Shown: positions 26,701 through 35,099 of the stretch, piece after piece
How the letters are laid out: each line of letters opens with the position of its first letter
Numbering within the stretch: the stretch's first letter is position 1
Source of the DNA: Alphaproteobacteria bacterium
GTDB taxonomy: Bacteria > Pseudomonadota > Alphaproteobacteria > Rhodobacterales > Rhodobacteraceae
Assembly: GCA_030424645.1 (NCBI GenBank)
Contig: JAUHWP010000005.1
Span: forward strand, 1 to 62,482
Length of the DNA: 62,482 nucleotides
Reading direction: 5' to 3'
Notes under the pieces: model-generated
Databases searched by the model: none
What the model saw: only the letters and a program-made list of their open reading frames with translations
Told to the model about the DNA's origin: nothing
Translations under genes and position numbers: made by a program

Positions 26701-29700
26701 ATCACTCAGGTCAATGCCGTTGTCGATGTTGAAGATCACCGGCGTCAGCGGCACGCGGCTGGGATCTTGCGGCAGTTTCAGCGCGCGAACCAGTGCCCCG
26801 AAGCCGAAATGCTGGTGCTCGCTGGCATCCAGCAGCGCGGTTTGCGTGGCTTTCAACACATCGCTGAACGGCGCGGCAGGATCGACATAGGTATGCACCG
26901 GCATCAGGTTGACGCAATGGCCCACAAGGCTGTCCATCCCCCGCGACGCCTGCCCCGATGACGGAACGGCGACCGCGATGTGGTTGCTGCCGCTGATCCG
27001 CGCCAGATACGCGTTGAACGCGGCCAGCAACAGATTGACCAGCGTGGACCCCTGCCCCGCCGCCGTCTTGCGAAGCTTCGCAACCAGATCGGTGTCGAAA
27101 TTGGCATCGAACCGGTCCGCATCGACACTGCGCATGGCCGGGCGTGGGCGGTCGGTTGGCAGGTCAAGAACCGGCGGCGTATTGGGCTTGCGATAATCCT
27201 TGAACGCCTCAAGGAAATGATCCCGATCCGCTTTTGCCGCATCCGACATGGCCCAATCGGCCTCGGCCCGGGCATAGTCGATGATGCTGTGCGGCGCGGG
27301 CAGATCGGCCCGGCCACCCTCAAGCAGCGCCGTATAAATCTTGCCGATATCCCGAACGATCACGTCGATGGACCAGCCGTCGCAAACGATATGGTGGGCG
27401 GTGATCACAAGGTGATGATCATCGTCGGCCAGTTTCACCAGCGCCGCCCGGATCAGCGGCCCCTTGGACAGGTCAAAATGGGTCGTGACATGATCACGCA
27501 ACAACGCCTTCATCGCCGCGTCCCGATCCGCGTCGCTTTGGGCCGAGAAATCAATCACCTCGACTTCGGCGTCACCTGTCGGGGCAATCCACATCTCGGT
27601 CCCGTCATCCGAGAAGGTCGAGCGCAGTGCGTCGTGACGGTCGAAGGCCCGCTTCGTCGCCTGCACAAGCTCGGCGGTATCGACCGGGCCTTGCAGCTTC
27701 AGCGTGACACTTTCGTTATAGGCGGGCGACACTTCCGGGTGCATGACGACCGCGCCCCAGACCTCTCGCTGGGCCTCGGTCGTGGGCACGCAAAGCGGCT
27801 CCAGCGGTTTCGCCATGTCGGCGGCGATCTTTTCGGCCCCGTCAGGCAGGCTCAGCCGCGGCGGCACATGTGACAGGCGCGGGCCGTCATAGGCCCTGGC
27901 CTCGCGCCCGGTGATCAGACCCGATGCCCGCATTTCCAGCGCGGAGTCCTTGAACGCCTCGACGACATAATCAATGTCTTCATCGTTATGCGCGGCGGTC
28001 ATATAGGACGGGAACCCTTCCAGCAGGAACACGCCGCGATCACGCATATGCGCGCCCAGAAGGGCCCCGAATTTCTGATCTTCCCCGATGCGCAGATACA
28101 TCAGCGATCCGCAGTTCGGCATCTGGAACGGCATATCGTTTTCGACGAACCAGCGATCCACCCGGCCCGCCAGCCGGTCGCCCTTGGCGTTCACCGTTTT
28201 CCAGAACAGGTCGGGCTGGGATTTGAAAAAGCGCAGCATCTCGCGCAGCGATGCCATGGCCAGCGGATGACGCACGAAGGTGCCGGCGAAGAAGGTCACG
28301 GGCGCTTCGGGGAAGCTGTCGTCCCCGTATTGCCACTGGCCGCCGTCGAACGTGTCCATATACCGGGCCTTGCCCGACACGACACCCACGGGCATGCCAC
28401 CGCCCACCACCTTGCCATAAGTGACAAGATCGGCATCCACCCCGTAATAGGCCTGCGCCCCGCGCGGACCGAAGCGGAAGCCGGTCACCACCTCGTCAAA
28501 GATGAACAGCGACCCGGAGCGTTCGGTGATCCGGCGCACTTCGCGGATGAAATCGCGGGGGCGGAATTCGGGGCGGCGGCTTTGCACCGGCTCGACAATC
28601 ACGGCGGCCAGGCTATCGGCATTCTTGCGGATGTAATCCAGCGCCTGTGGCGTGCCATAGGGCAGAACGATCACGTTCTTCACCGCGTCGCGCGGAATGC
28701 CGGGGGCCAGCGGCAGGGTGCGCGGCCCATCCTTGCCATCAACCGCGCGCACCAGAACCTCGTCGAAATTGCCGTGATAATCACGCGCAAACATCACGAT
28801 CTTGTCGCGGTTCGTCACCGTGCGCGCCAGACGCATGGCGGCATAAACGGCCTCGGACCCGGTGCAGACAAAGCTTGCCCGGTCGTTGCCCGTCACCTCG
28901 CAGAACAGCTGCGCGGCCTCCATCGCCACAAGGCTTTGCGGCCCGACCTCGAACCCATCATCCAGTTGGTGGTGCAACGCCTCGACCACCTTGTCGGGCG
29001 AATGACCAAGGAAGCCCGGCCCGAACCCGTTCAGGATGTCGATATATTCGTTGCCGTCCACATCCATGAGGCGCGAGCCTTTGGATTTTACCGTCACGAT
29101 CTGATAGACGATTTCCTTCCACAGCCGGTTGAACCCCGACGCGGTGCGCGGATCGGCATGGGTGGCGCGGTGCTCAGCGGTCAGCGCCTTGGACTTCGCG
29201 GTCTTGGCGGTGAACCGGTCCACCAGCGCGTCAATATGGGCGCGTTGGTCTGGCGTAAGTTCCTCGGTCTCGCGTTCGATCTTCGTCAGCGGGGCCGATG
29301 ACGGCGAGGCCTGCGCCTCGTCCGTTTCGATCTTGGTCAGTTCGGCCGGGGCCGCCTTTTCAGCCGCAGCGGCGCCGGGCAAGGTGCCGTACGCCTCGAT
29401 ATGGTCGGCCAGTGCATCCACATTGCGGAACCCGTCGATCAACTGGCGCAAGGCCACGTCAACGCCAAACTGTTCGCTCAGCTCGCGAATGGCCTGGGTC
29501 AGCAGCAGGCTGTCGAACCCAAGCTCAAGGAAGGACGCGTCACCGTCGATCTCGTCCGGTTCCAGTCCTGACAATTCCGACAGCATCTCGCGCAGGGCCT
29601 CGCCCGCGGTCAGTTGCGGGGCGCCTGCCTCCTCGGTGATCTCGACCGTGGCCGAGGTGTTTTCCAACGCGGCATAGTCCACGGTGACATCCACCGGTTC

Positions 29701-32700
29701 CACCCAGAAGCGTTTGCGCTGGAACGGATATGTCGGCAGACCCGGCAGGCGGCGGGCGGCAGGGCGGTCATTGTCGATGCGCGACCAGTCCACCGGATAG
29801 CCATTGGCCCACAATTCACCGAAGGCCGACAGAAGACTGTCATGCGAATTGGCATTCTCGGCCTGCGCGGCGGGCAAGGAGGCAATCGCAGGCTGCGCTT
29901 TCTTCCGGTCCGGGTTCTGCCCTGACAGGGTGGCCATGGTGCGGCCCGGCCCGACCTCAAGGAAGATATGCCGGTTCTCGGCCCACAGAAGTTGGATCGC
30001 GTCATAGAACCGGACGGGGCGGCGCATGTGCATGGCCCAGTAATCGGGATCCGTCGCCTCGTCATCCGTCATCCAGTCCCCGGTCACAGTGGACAGGATC
30101 GGAATGCGTGGGGCTTTCAGGGTCAGCCCAGCCACGGCCTTGCGGAACGGTTCGACCGCCGGGTCCATCATCTGCGAATGGAACGCGTGGCTTGTGTGCA
30201 GGCGCGAGGCGACGATCTCGTCTTTCTCAAGCCGCTTCAACAGATCTTGCGCGGCCTCCTCGGGTCCCGCCACCACACAGGCCTTGGCCCCGTTCACGGC
30301 GGCCAGATCAATGCCGTTGCCAAGATAGGGCGCCACCTCGTCCTCGCTGGCCCGAACCGAGATCATGACGCCTTGCGGCAGGTCCGCCATCAGCCGCCCG
30401 CGCAGGGCAATCAGCTTCAGCGCATCGGGCAGGTCAATCACGCCCGCAATCGTCGCGGCGGCAAATTCCCCGATGGAGTGGCCGACCATGACATCGGGCG
30501 TGATGCCCCAATGCCGCCATTGCTGCGCCAGCGCATAGCCGATCGAGAAGATTGCGGGCTGCGCCAGCGCGGTGTTCTTCAACTTCTCGGTCGCGCAGTC
30601 ATGTTCGCTGTCCGGCGCATGGATCACATCCAGCAGGTTCAGGCCAAGATCGTCCTCAAGCAGTTGGGCGCACAGGCCAAGGGCTTCGCGGAACACCGGT
30701 TCCTGCGCGTAAAGATCACGCGCCATACCGGCGTGCTGCGCCCCCTGCCCCGGAAACAGAAAAGCCAGCGCATCGCGTTGACCGGCGGCGATGCCTTTGC
30801 CGGTGAACCCGTCCGCCGCCGTTGCCAGATCGGACAGGTTGCGCGCCACAAGGGCGGCACGCTGGTCGAACTGCGTGCGCCCGCTGCGCAGCGTCGCAAT
30901 CACCCGGTCGGGATCGGCATCGGGGTTGGCCTTTGCCCAGTCCCCCAGATTGGCAACCGCCGCCTTCAACGCATCCGGGGACGAGGCGGAAATCGGGAAC
31001 ACGCGCGGCGCGTCGTCTTTTGCAGGCGTGGCGGGGTCTTCGACCTGCGGGGCTTCCTCCAACACCATATGGATGTTGGTGCCACCCACGCCGAAGGCCG
31101 ACACACCGGCACGGCGCGGGGCATCTGTGCCGGTCCAGTCCAACCGCTCGGCCACCGGGAAGAAGGCCGAATTGTCGAAGTCGATACGCGGGTTGGGCTT
31201 CTTGTAGTGCAACAGCGGAGGGATCACGCCGTGCTTCAAGGTCAGCGTGGTCTTGATCAAACCCGTTACGCCTGCCGCAATATCCAGATGGCCCAGATTG
31301 GTCTTCACGCTGCCAAGCGCGCAGAAGCCCTTGTCTTCCGTGCTGGCGGAAAAGGCGGTTTGCAGGGCGGTGAACTCGATCGGATCGCCAAGGGGCGTGG
31401 CGGTGCCATGCGCCTCGATATACCCGATCGAGCGTGCATCGACGCCCGCCGCGACATGGGCGGCCCGGATCACGTCGGTCTGCGCCTTGATCGACGGGGC
31501 GGCATAGCCCGCCTTGTCATGCCCGTCATTGTTGATCGCGTAACCCTTGATCACCGCAAGGATGTTGTCGCCGTCTGCTTCTGCATCCTCAAGCCGGCGC
31601 AAAACAACGATCCCGGCTCCGTCGCCAAAGACAGTGCCCGTGGCGTCAGCGTCGAAGGTCCGGCAATGCCCGTCCGCCGAGGCCATGCCATCGGGCAGAT
31701 ACATATAGGGCCGCTTGGTCGGGAAGGTGATCGACACGCCACCGGCCAGCGCCATATCCGCGTCACCCCGCAAAAGCGCCTGACAGGCTTGCGCCACCGC
31801 GACCAGAGAGGTCGAGCAGGCACATTGCACCGTCATCGCAGGCCCGCGAAGGCCCAGCTTATAGGCGATGCGCGTTGCGATGAAATCCTTGTCATTGCCA
31901 AACAGCGTGGCGAAATCCTTGACCGGATAGCCCATCGCCAGCTCGCGCGAGGCACCGGGCGCCGACAGAAGGTTATTCAGCAGGTAGGAGTTCTGGCTCG
32001 ACCCCGCAAAGACCCCGATACGCCCATCAAACCGGGCCGGATCATGGCCCGCGTTTTCCAACGCGGTCTGGGCAACCTCAAGCAGGATGCGGTGCTGGGG
32101 ATCCAGACGCTCAGCCTCTTTCGGGGGGATGCCAAAATGGCGGGCATCGAACATGTCGGGTTCGACCATCGCGCCGCGCGCCCGCACATAAGGCGCGTCC
32201 GGGTCGTCTTTCGACGGATCGACATCCAGCTCGTCCTCGGTAAACTGCGAAATCAGCTCGCGCCCATCCATAAGCGCCTGCCACATCTCTTCGGCACTGC
32301 TGGCACCGGGATAGCGTCCGGCCAACCCGACAATTGCAATCGGCCCGCTGTTGGACATGTTGCGCACCTTTGCCTCGCGCGGGGCGGGCTGGGCTTTGGT
32401 CACGGGATCGGACAGATGCGCCGACAGGGTTGTGGCGGTCGAATGCAGGAAGAAATCCGAGATCGGGAAATCGCGTTTCAGCTTGTCCTGCAAACGCTCA
32501 TGCACCCGCGCGATATGCAGGGACGAGGCACCGAGATCGAAGAAATTTGTGTTGGGATCGACATCCGCAACTTCAAGCACGTCCGACAAGGTGCTGAGAA
32601 CAAGCGTCTTCGTCGATGCGTCGCTGTCACGTTTCGCGACCTTCTTCTGCACCTTCGGCAGCGCCCGCTGCTCCAGCGCCTTGCGATCCACCTTGCCGTT

Positions 32701-34134
32701 GTCATTGATCGGCAGCGCGTCCAGCGCCACCAGATGCGCGGGCACGGCGTAATCCGGCAGTTGCATCTTCAGATGCGCCCGCAGCGCATCCACGTCGCAG
32801 TCGTCATCGGCCACATAATACCCGACCAGCGTCTTGTCGGCCCCATCCGCCCCAGCACGCGCGATGGCGGCGGCGTGACGGATACCGTCGAACTGCTCCA
32901 ACGCGGTTTCGATGCCGCCCAGTTCCACCCGGAAACCACGCACCTTCACCTGCTTGTCGATCCGGCCCAGATAGCGAATGACCCCTTTCTTGTCGCGCTC
33001 AACCAGATCGCCGGTGCGATAGAGCCGCACAGACTTATCCCACGGCGCGGGCACGAACACCTCGTTGGTCAGGTCGTCCTGCCCCAGATATCCCAGCGCA
33101 AGGCCCAGCCCGGCGGCGCAAAGCTCGCCCGGTGTGCCATCGTCGACGGGCCGCAAATTCCCATCGACAACAAAGACTTCTGTGCCATTGATCGGCTTGC
33201 CGATGGGCAACGGCTTGCCCGCTTTCGCCTGTGCCTTGGTGATCTTGTGGCAACAGGTGAACGTGGTGTTTTCGGTCGGGCCATAGCCGTTGATCACGGT
33301 CAGTTTCGGGCAGGCGGCCTGCACCTTGGCCACCTTGTCCGGTGACACCACATCGCCCCCGGTCAGAAGCTGGCGCAGGGGTTTGAAATCCTCGGGCCGT
33401 TCATCCGCCATGGCGTGAAACAGGCCAGCGGTCAGCCACATACTGGTGATCTTCTGGTCGCGGATGATCGCCCCCAACCCGCGCAACGATGTGTCGTCGC
33501 TGTCGGGGATCACCAAAGTGCCCCCGTTCAGAAGCGCCCCCCAGATTTCCAGCGTCGAGGCATCGAACGCGATGGGAGAGTTCTGCAAAATCCGCTCGTC
33601 AGTGCCGAGTTTCATGAAGTTCTGGTCACGCACCAGCCTGACAATCCCGCGATGCGGTACCACGACACCCTTCGGCACGCCGGTCGTGCCGGACGTGTAC
33701 ATGACATAGGCCACGGCTTCGGGATCGTCGTTTAGTTCAGGCGGTTCGGACGGGTCCGTCCCGGCGGCCGTCGCAGACACTTTTGGAATCGACATGTCTT
33801 TCAGGGCGGGAATATCGCCCATGATCGCCGCCAACCCGCTGTCCTGTGCGATCATGCGGATGCGATCGTCCGAATAGTAATCCGGCAAGGGCACATAGCC
33901 CGCACCTGCCTTGAGAATTGCAAGCGCCGAAACGATGGTATCAACCGAACGCTGACCGCCCATGCCCACAAGGCTACCGGCCTCGACGCCGGATTTTGCA
34001 AGCTGTGCAGCCAGCGCATCGGTGCGCGCGTCAAGCTCGCGATAGCTAAGCGCAACGGACCCCTGGCTCAGCGCGACATGATCACCATGCCGGTCGGCCA
34101 CGGTACGGAAAAGGGAAACGACGGAATATGGCAT
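23791..34134 (-). CDS. Hybrid NRPS-PKS megasynthase, A-PCP-KS-AT-ACP-AMT-C-A-PCP-TE
   Basis: A 3447-residue synthase. Domains and key residues: adenylation A1 (1-495; A10 Lys471), PCP1 (505-570; Ser538), ketosynthase (597-1027; Cys773, His909, His949), acyltransferase (1124-1430; GHSIGEF Ser1220 and HAFH at 1316, which favours malonyl-CoA), ACP (1511-1585; Ser1542), class III PLP aminotransferase (1668-2080; Lys1908), condensation (2116-2550; HHIVCDG), A2 (2575-3070; Lys3066), PCP2 (3092-3160; Ser3124) and thioesterase (3190-3440; GYSGGG Ser3264, Asp3291, His3419). All catalytic residues are present, so it looks functional. There is no ketoreductase; the aminotransferase should turn the beta-keto group into an amine, as in mycosubtilin synthase. 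Hand-read specificity codes are DALWLGGTFK (valine-like) for A1 and VDWLFSLADK (beta-alanine-like) for A2. The start has no strong ribosome binding site. The PPTase gene follows directly. Confidence 0.95.
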   Translation of the reverse strand: MPYSVVSLFRTVADRHGDHVALSQGSVALSYRELDARTDALAAQLAKSGVEAGSLVGMGGQRSVDTIVSALAILKAGAGYVPLPDYYSDDRIRMIAQDSGLAAIMGDIPALKDMSIPKVSATAAGTDPSEPPELNDDPEAVAYVMYTSGTTGVPKGVVVPHRGIVRLVRDQNFMKLGTDERILQNSPIAFDASTLEIWGALLNGGTLVIPDSDDTSLRGLGAIIRDQKITSMWLTAGLFHAMADERPEDFKPLRQLLTGGDVVSPDKVAKVQAACPKLTVINGYGPTENTTFTCCHKITKAQAKAGKPLPIGKPINGTEVFVVDGNLRPVDDGTPGELCAAGLGLALGYLGQDDLTNEVFVPAPWDKSVRLYRTGDLVERDKKGVIRYLGRIDKQVKVRGFRVELGGIETALEQFDGIRHAAAIARAGADGADKTLVGYYVADDDCDVDALRAHLKMQLPDYAVPAHLVALDALPINDNGKVDRKALEQRALPKVQKKVAKRDSDASTKTLVLSTLSDVLEVADVDPNTNFFDLGASSLHIARVHERLQDKLKRDFPISDFFLHSTATTLSAHLSDPVTKAQPAPREAKVRNMSNSGPIAIVGLAGRYPGASSAEEMWQALMDGRELISQFTEDELDVDPSKDDPDAPYVRARGAMVEPDMFDARHFGIPPKEAERLDPQHRILLEVAQTALENAGHDPARFDGRIGVFAGSSQNSYLLNNLLSAPGASRELAMGYPVKDFATLFGNDKDFIATRIAYKLGLRGPAMTVQCACSTSLVAVAQACQALLRGDADMALAGGVSITFPTKRPYMYLPDGMASADGHCRTFDADATGTVFGDGAGIVVLRRLEDAEADGDNILAVIKGYAINNDGHDKAGYAAPSIKAQTDVIRAAHVAAGVDARSIGYIEAHGTATPLGDPIEFTALQTAFSASTEDKGFCALGSVKTNLGHLDIAAGVTGLIKTTLTLKHGVIPPLLHYKKPNPRIDFDNSAFFPVAERLDWTGTDAPRRAGVSAFGVGGTNIHMVLEEAPQVEDPATPAKDDAPRVFPISASSPDALKAAVANLGDWAKANPDADPDRVIATLRSGRTQFDQRAALVARNLSDLATAADGFTGKGIAAGQRDALAFLFPGQGAQHAGMARDLYAQEPVFREALGLCAQLLEDDLGLNLLDVIHAPDSEHDCATEKLKNTALAQPAIFSIGYALAQQWRHWGITPDVMVGHSIGEFAAATIAGVIDLPDALKLIALRGRLMADLPQGVMISVRASEDEVAPYLGNGIDLAAVNGAKACVVAGPEEAAQDLLKRLEKDEIVASRLHTSHAFHSQMMDPAVEPFRKAVAGLTLKAPRIPILSTVTGDWMTDDEATDPDYWAMHMRRPVRFYDAIQLLWAENRHIFLEVGPGRTMATLSGQNPDRKKAQPAIASLPAAQAENANSHDSLLSAFGELWANGYPVDWSRIDNDRPAARRLPGLPTYPFQRKRFWVEPVDVTVDYAALENTSATVEITEEAGAPQLTAGEALREMLSELSGLEPDEIDGDASFLELGFDSLLLTQAIRELSEQFGVDVALRQLIDGFRNVDALADHIEAYGTLPGAAAAEKAAPAELTKIETDEAQASPSSAPLTKIERETEELTPDQRAHIDALVDRFTAKTAKSKALTAEHRATHADPRTASGFNRLWKEIVYQIVTVKSKGSRLMDVDGNEYIDILNGFGPGFLGHSPDKVVEALHHQLDDGFEVGPQSLVAMEAAQLFCEVTGNDRASFVCTGSEAVYAAMRLARTVTNRDKIVMFARDYHGNFDEVLVRAVDGKDGPRTLPLAPGIPRDAVKNVIVLPYGTPQALDYIRKNADSLAAVIVEPVQSRRPEFRPRDFIREVRRITERSGSLFIFDEVVTGFRFGPRGAQAYYGVDADLVTYGKVVGGGMPVGVVSGKARYMDTFDGGQWQYGDDSFPEAPVTFFAGTFVRHPLAMASLREMLRFFKSQPDLFWKTVNAKGDRLAGRVDRWFVENDMPFQMPNCGSLMYLRIGEDQKFGALLGAHMRDRGVFLLEGFPSYMTAAHNDEDIDYVVEAFKDSALEMRASGLITGREARAYDGPRLSHVPPRLSLPDGAEKIAADMAKPLEPLCVPTTEAQREVWGAVVMHPEVSPAYNESVTLKLQGPVDTAELVQATKRAFDRHDALRSTFSDDGTEMWIAPTGDAEVEVIDFSAQSDADRDAAMKALLRDHVTTHFDLSKGPLIRAALVKLADDDHHLVITAHHIVCDGWSIDVIVRDIGKIYTALLEGGRADLPAPHSIIDYARAEADWAMSDAAKADRDHFLEAFKDYRKPNTPPVLDLPTDRPRPAMRSVDADRFDANFDTDLVAKLRKTAAGQGSTLVNLLLAAFNAYLARISGSNHIAVAVPSSGQASRGMDSLVGHCVNLMPVHTYVDPAAPFSDVLKATQTALLDASEHQHFGFGALVRALKLPQDPSRVPLTPVIFNIDNGIDLSDMQFGGAKTAFISNPRVFEQFEIFLNVTDNRQSITAEWTFNTGLFNLATIERHNSQFNEFLAAIAENPVTPVKELPLISEGQRSMLLTQWRGKVTEYPATANLGRLFIEQMEKAADAPALFENGATISYRELDRRSVQIAGELARSGVGVGDVVGVCLERSADMVASMLAAMRLGAAYLPLDPANPVARIQYIVEDSQARLVVTNRDLAARLALSDAFIVEDVAADVDTTAADLPQVEIDPLSPAYICYTSGSTGNPKGVMGTHRATINRFVWMWNTFPFEQGEVMCQKTAISFVDSVWEIFGPLLAGVPQVIIPVDTVRDPAKFLTTLADHKVTRLLVVPSLLKALAETQTDLQETVPSLKLLFCSGERLPASLARQVQALAPDVTLVNLYGSSEVAADVTCEVVRDPDTDEIPIGTPIDNARLYILDGAGQPVPTGTVGELYVGGDVLAAGYLHRPDLTAERFLKDPFMDDPDARYFATGDLVSCLPDGRLMYHGRSDHQVKIRGSRVELGEVEVALAAQPGVSEAVATTTLDGGGDTLLLAYVTAVDNQQLDAQVLRNALATALPDYMVPARIQVLEAMPLNPNGKTDRTALAGMSQGDVAADQPRDSTPQTPEEVKLHKIWTQLLGSNDIGIDDDYFALGGHSLMAVKLFARVKREFGVDLPIATLLAYPTIRKLATQVTSADAPVLKAGEFEDDPWDTTAVIHAGPGNGRLPIFIAGGVGGNVNNLFELGQIVGEIRPLIGLQTRGVMGHRMHDSIEEMAADHIRNIKRHQPEGPYLLAGYSGGGFVAYEIAKQLRAQGDEVGFLGIIDVEAPGFHVDLSVPFKERFRMEQELLRTQGARGFGTRLMARLRSKLMSDKVVRLVNKVNPDAFRLEVLSQRWVDASARYNPTPYDDDAWLVITEADGFAATVARQTDPGFGWSRLVNGKLRLASHPANHLEILKGDAARQLADMMEQEIRLGGSDAD

Positions 34135-34423
34135 CTGCTAACTTTGACAATAAAGGTTCAAAAGGTAAAAACGGCAACCAGAACTATAAAACACAGAAAT
34201 GATACCAGCTAGCCGCGAAAATACACGTGAATATTCCGTTAGGTAAACAATCACAGATGATTTGCGAGACTGTCCTACGGATGCGGCCCAATAACCCAAT
34301 CTTTGCACAGTCACAGGCAAACTTACCATGGCGAATTTGGGTTGGATCGTCATAGTGCCGCGACGGTGAGTCGCGGGTTTGACCCCCCGGGCGACAACAC
34401 AGAACAAAGATCAGAAGACTCCG
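34135..34423. promoter_or_regulatory. AT-rich divergent region upstream of the NRPS-PKS gene
   Basis: This 289-bp segment contrasts in base composition with both flanks (long stretches such as AATAAAGGTTCAAAAGG near 34150) and must carry the megasynthase promoter on the minus strand and a promoter for the membrane protein on the plus strand. No regulator gene is nearby and no defined operator was found. Confidence 0.45.
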
Positions 34424-35002
34424 ATGAACACATTCTGGACCTGCACAACCGAAACATGGACCCCGACCGTTGGCGACCCCGATCTTCTGGGCTGGGCGAC
34501 GACCCTGCTGTATCTCGTGGCGGCCTATATGTCGTTCCGATGCGTCCGAACCGCGCGCCTGAGCCTGCCCGACCGGCGGTTCGAGCGGTATTTCTGGGCC
34601 TCGACCGCGGTTCTGCTGGCCCTGTTGGCCGTCAACAAGGAACTGGACCTGCAAACCTTTATCGTGTCCGCCGGGCGCTGCGTGGCGCAGGTTCAGGGCT
34701 GGTACGGGATGCGGCGCGGCGTTCAACTGGCCGTCGCGCTGGCGGTGGCGGGCGTGTTGGGGTTCTGGGTTATCTGGATTCTGGTCGGCCTGCGCCACAG
34801 CCTGACGCGTATGTGGCTGGAACTGCTTGGAATTGTCGCGATTTTCACTTTTGTGCTGCTGCGCGTGTTGCGGTTCTTTCACGTCTATCACACCCATCTG
34901 CTGGGCAATAACACGTGGGTGGAACGGATCTTCGAGATCACCGGCCCGGTCCTGTTGATTCTGGCCGCCTGGCGATTCCTCCGGCGGCGGCGCGCGCCCT
35001 GA
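34424..35002 (+). CDS. Hypothetical four- to five-helix membrane protein
   Basis: The 192-residue protein has hydrophobic helices at about residues 20-40, 60-75, 105-130, 137-155 and 170-185, with a basic C-terminal RFLRRRRAP. I do not recognise a family. The ATG at 34424 gives MNTFWTCTTETWTPTVGDPD; a Shine-Dalgarno is weak (AGAAG). It is divergent from the NRPS-PKS gene across a 289-bp AT-rich gap and lies 97 bp before a secreted protein of unknown function, so it may belong to the envelope region rather than to the NRPS pathway. Confidence 0.75.
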   Translation: MNTFWTCTTETWTPTVGDPDLLGWATTLLYLVAAYMSFRCVRTARLSLPDRRFERYFWASTAVLLALLAVNKELDLQTFIVSAGRCVAQVQGWYGMRRGVQLAVALAVAGVLGFWVIWILVGLRHSLTRMWLELLGIVAIFTFVLLRVLRFFHVYHTHLLGNNTWVERIFEITGPVLLILAAWRFLRRRRAP

Positions 35003-35099
35003 CCACGCATCTGCACGCAATACGCGCATCAAATGCCGGATTGTGATATTGTCAGAACCGGTGCAGCGATATTACGCTGTGAAGCCGGGGGTATTTCAA

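Noticed and set aside
29968-33345. A 1125-residue open frame antisense to the megasynthase
   Set aside because: The opposite strand has all KS, AT and A-domain motifs; long antisense frames are expected in GC-rich DNA.
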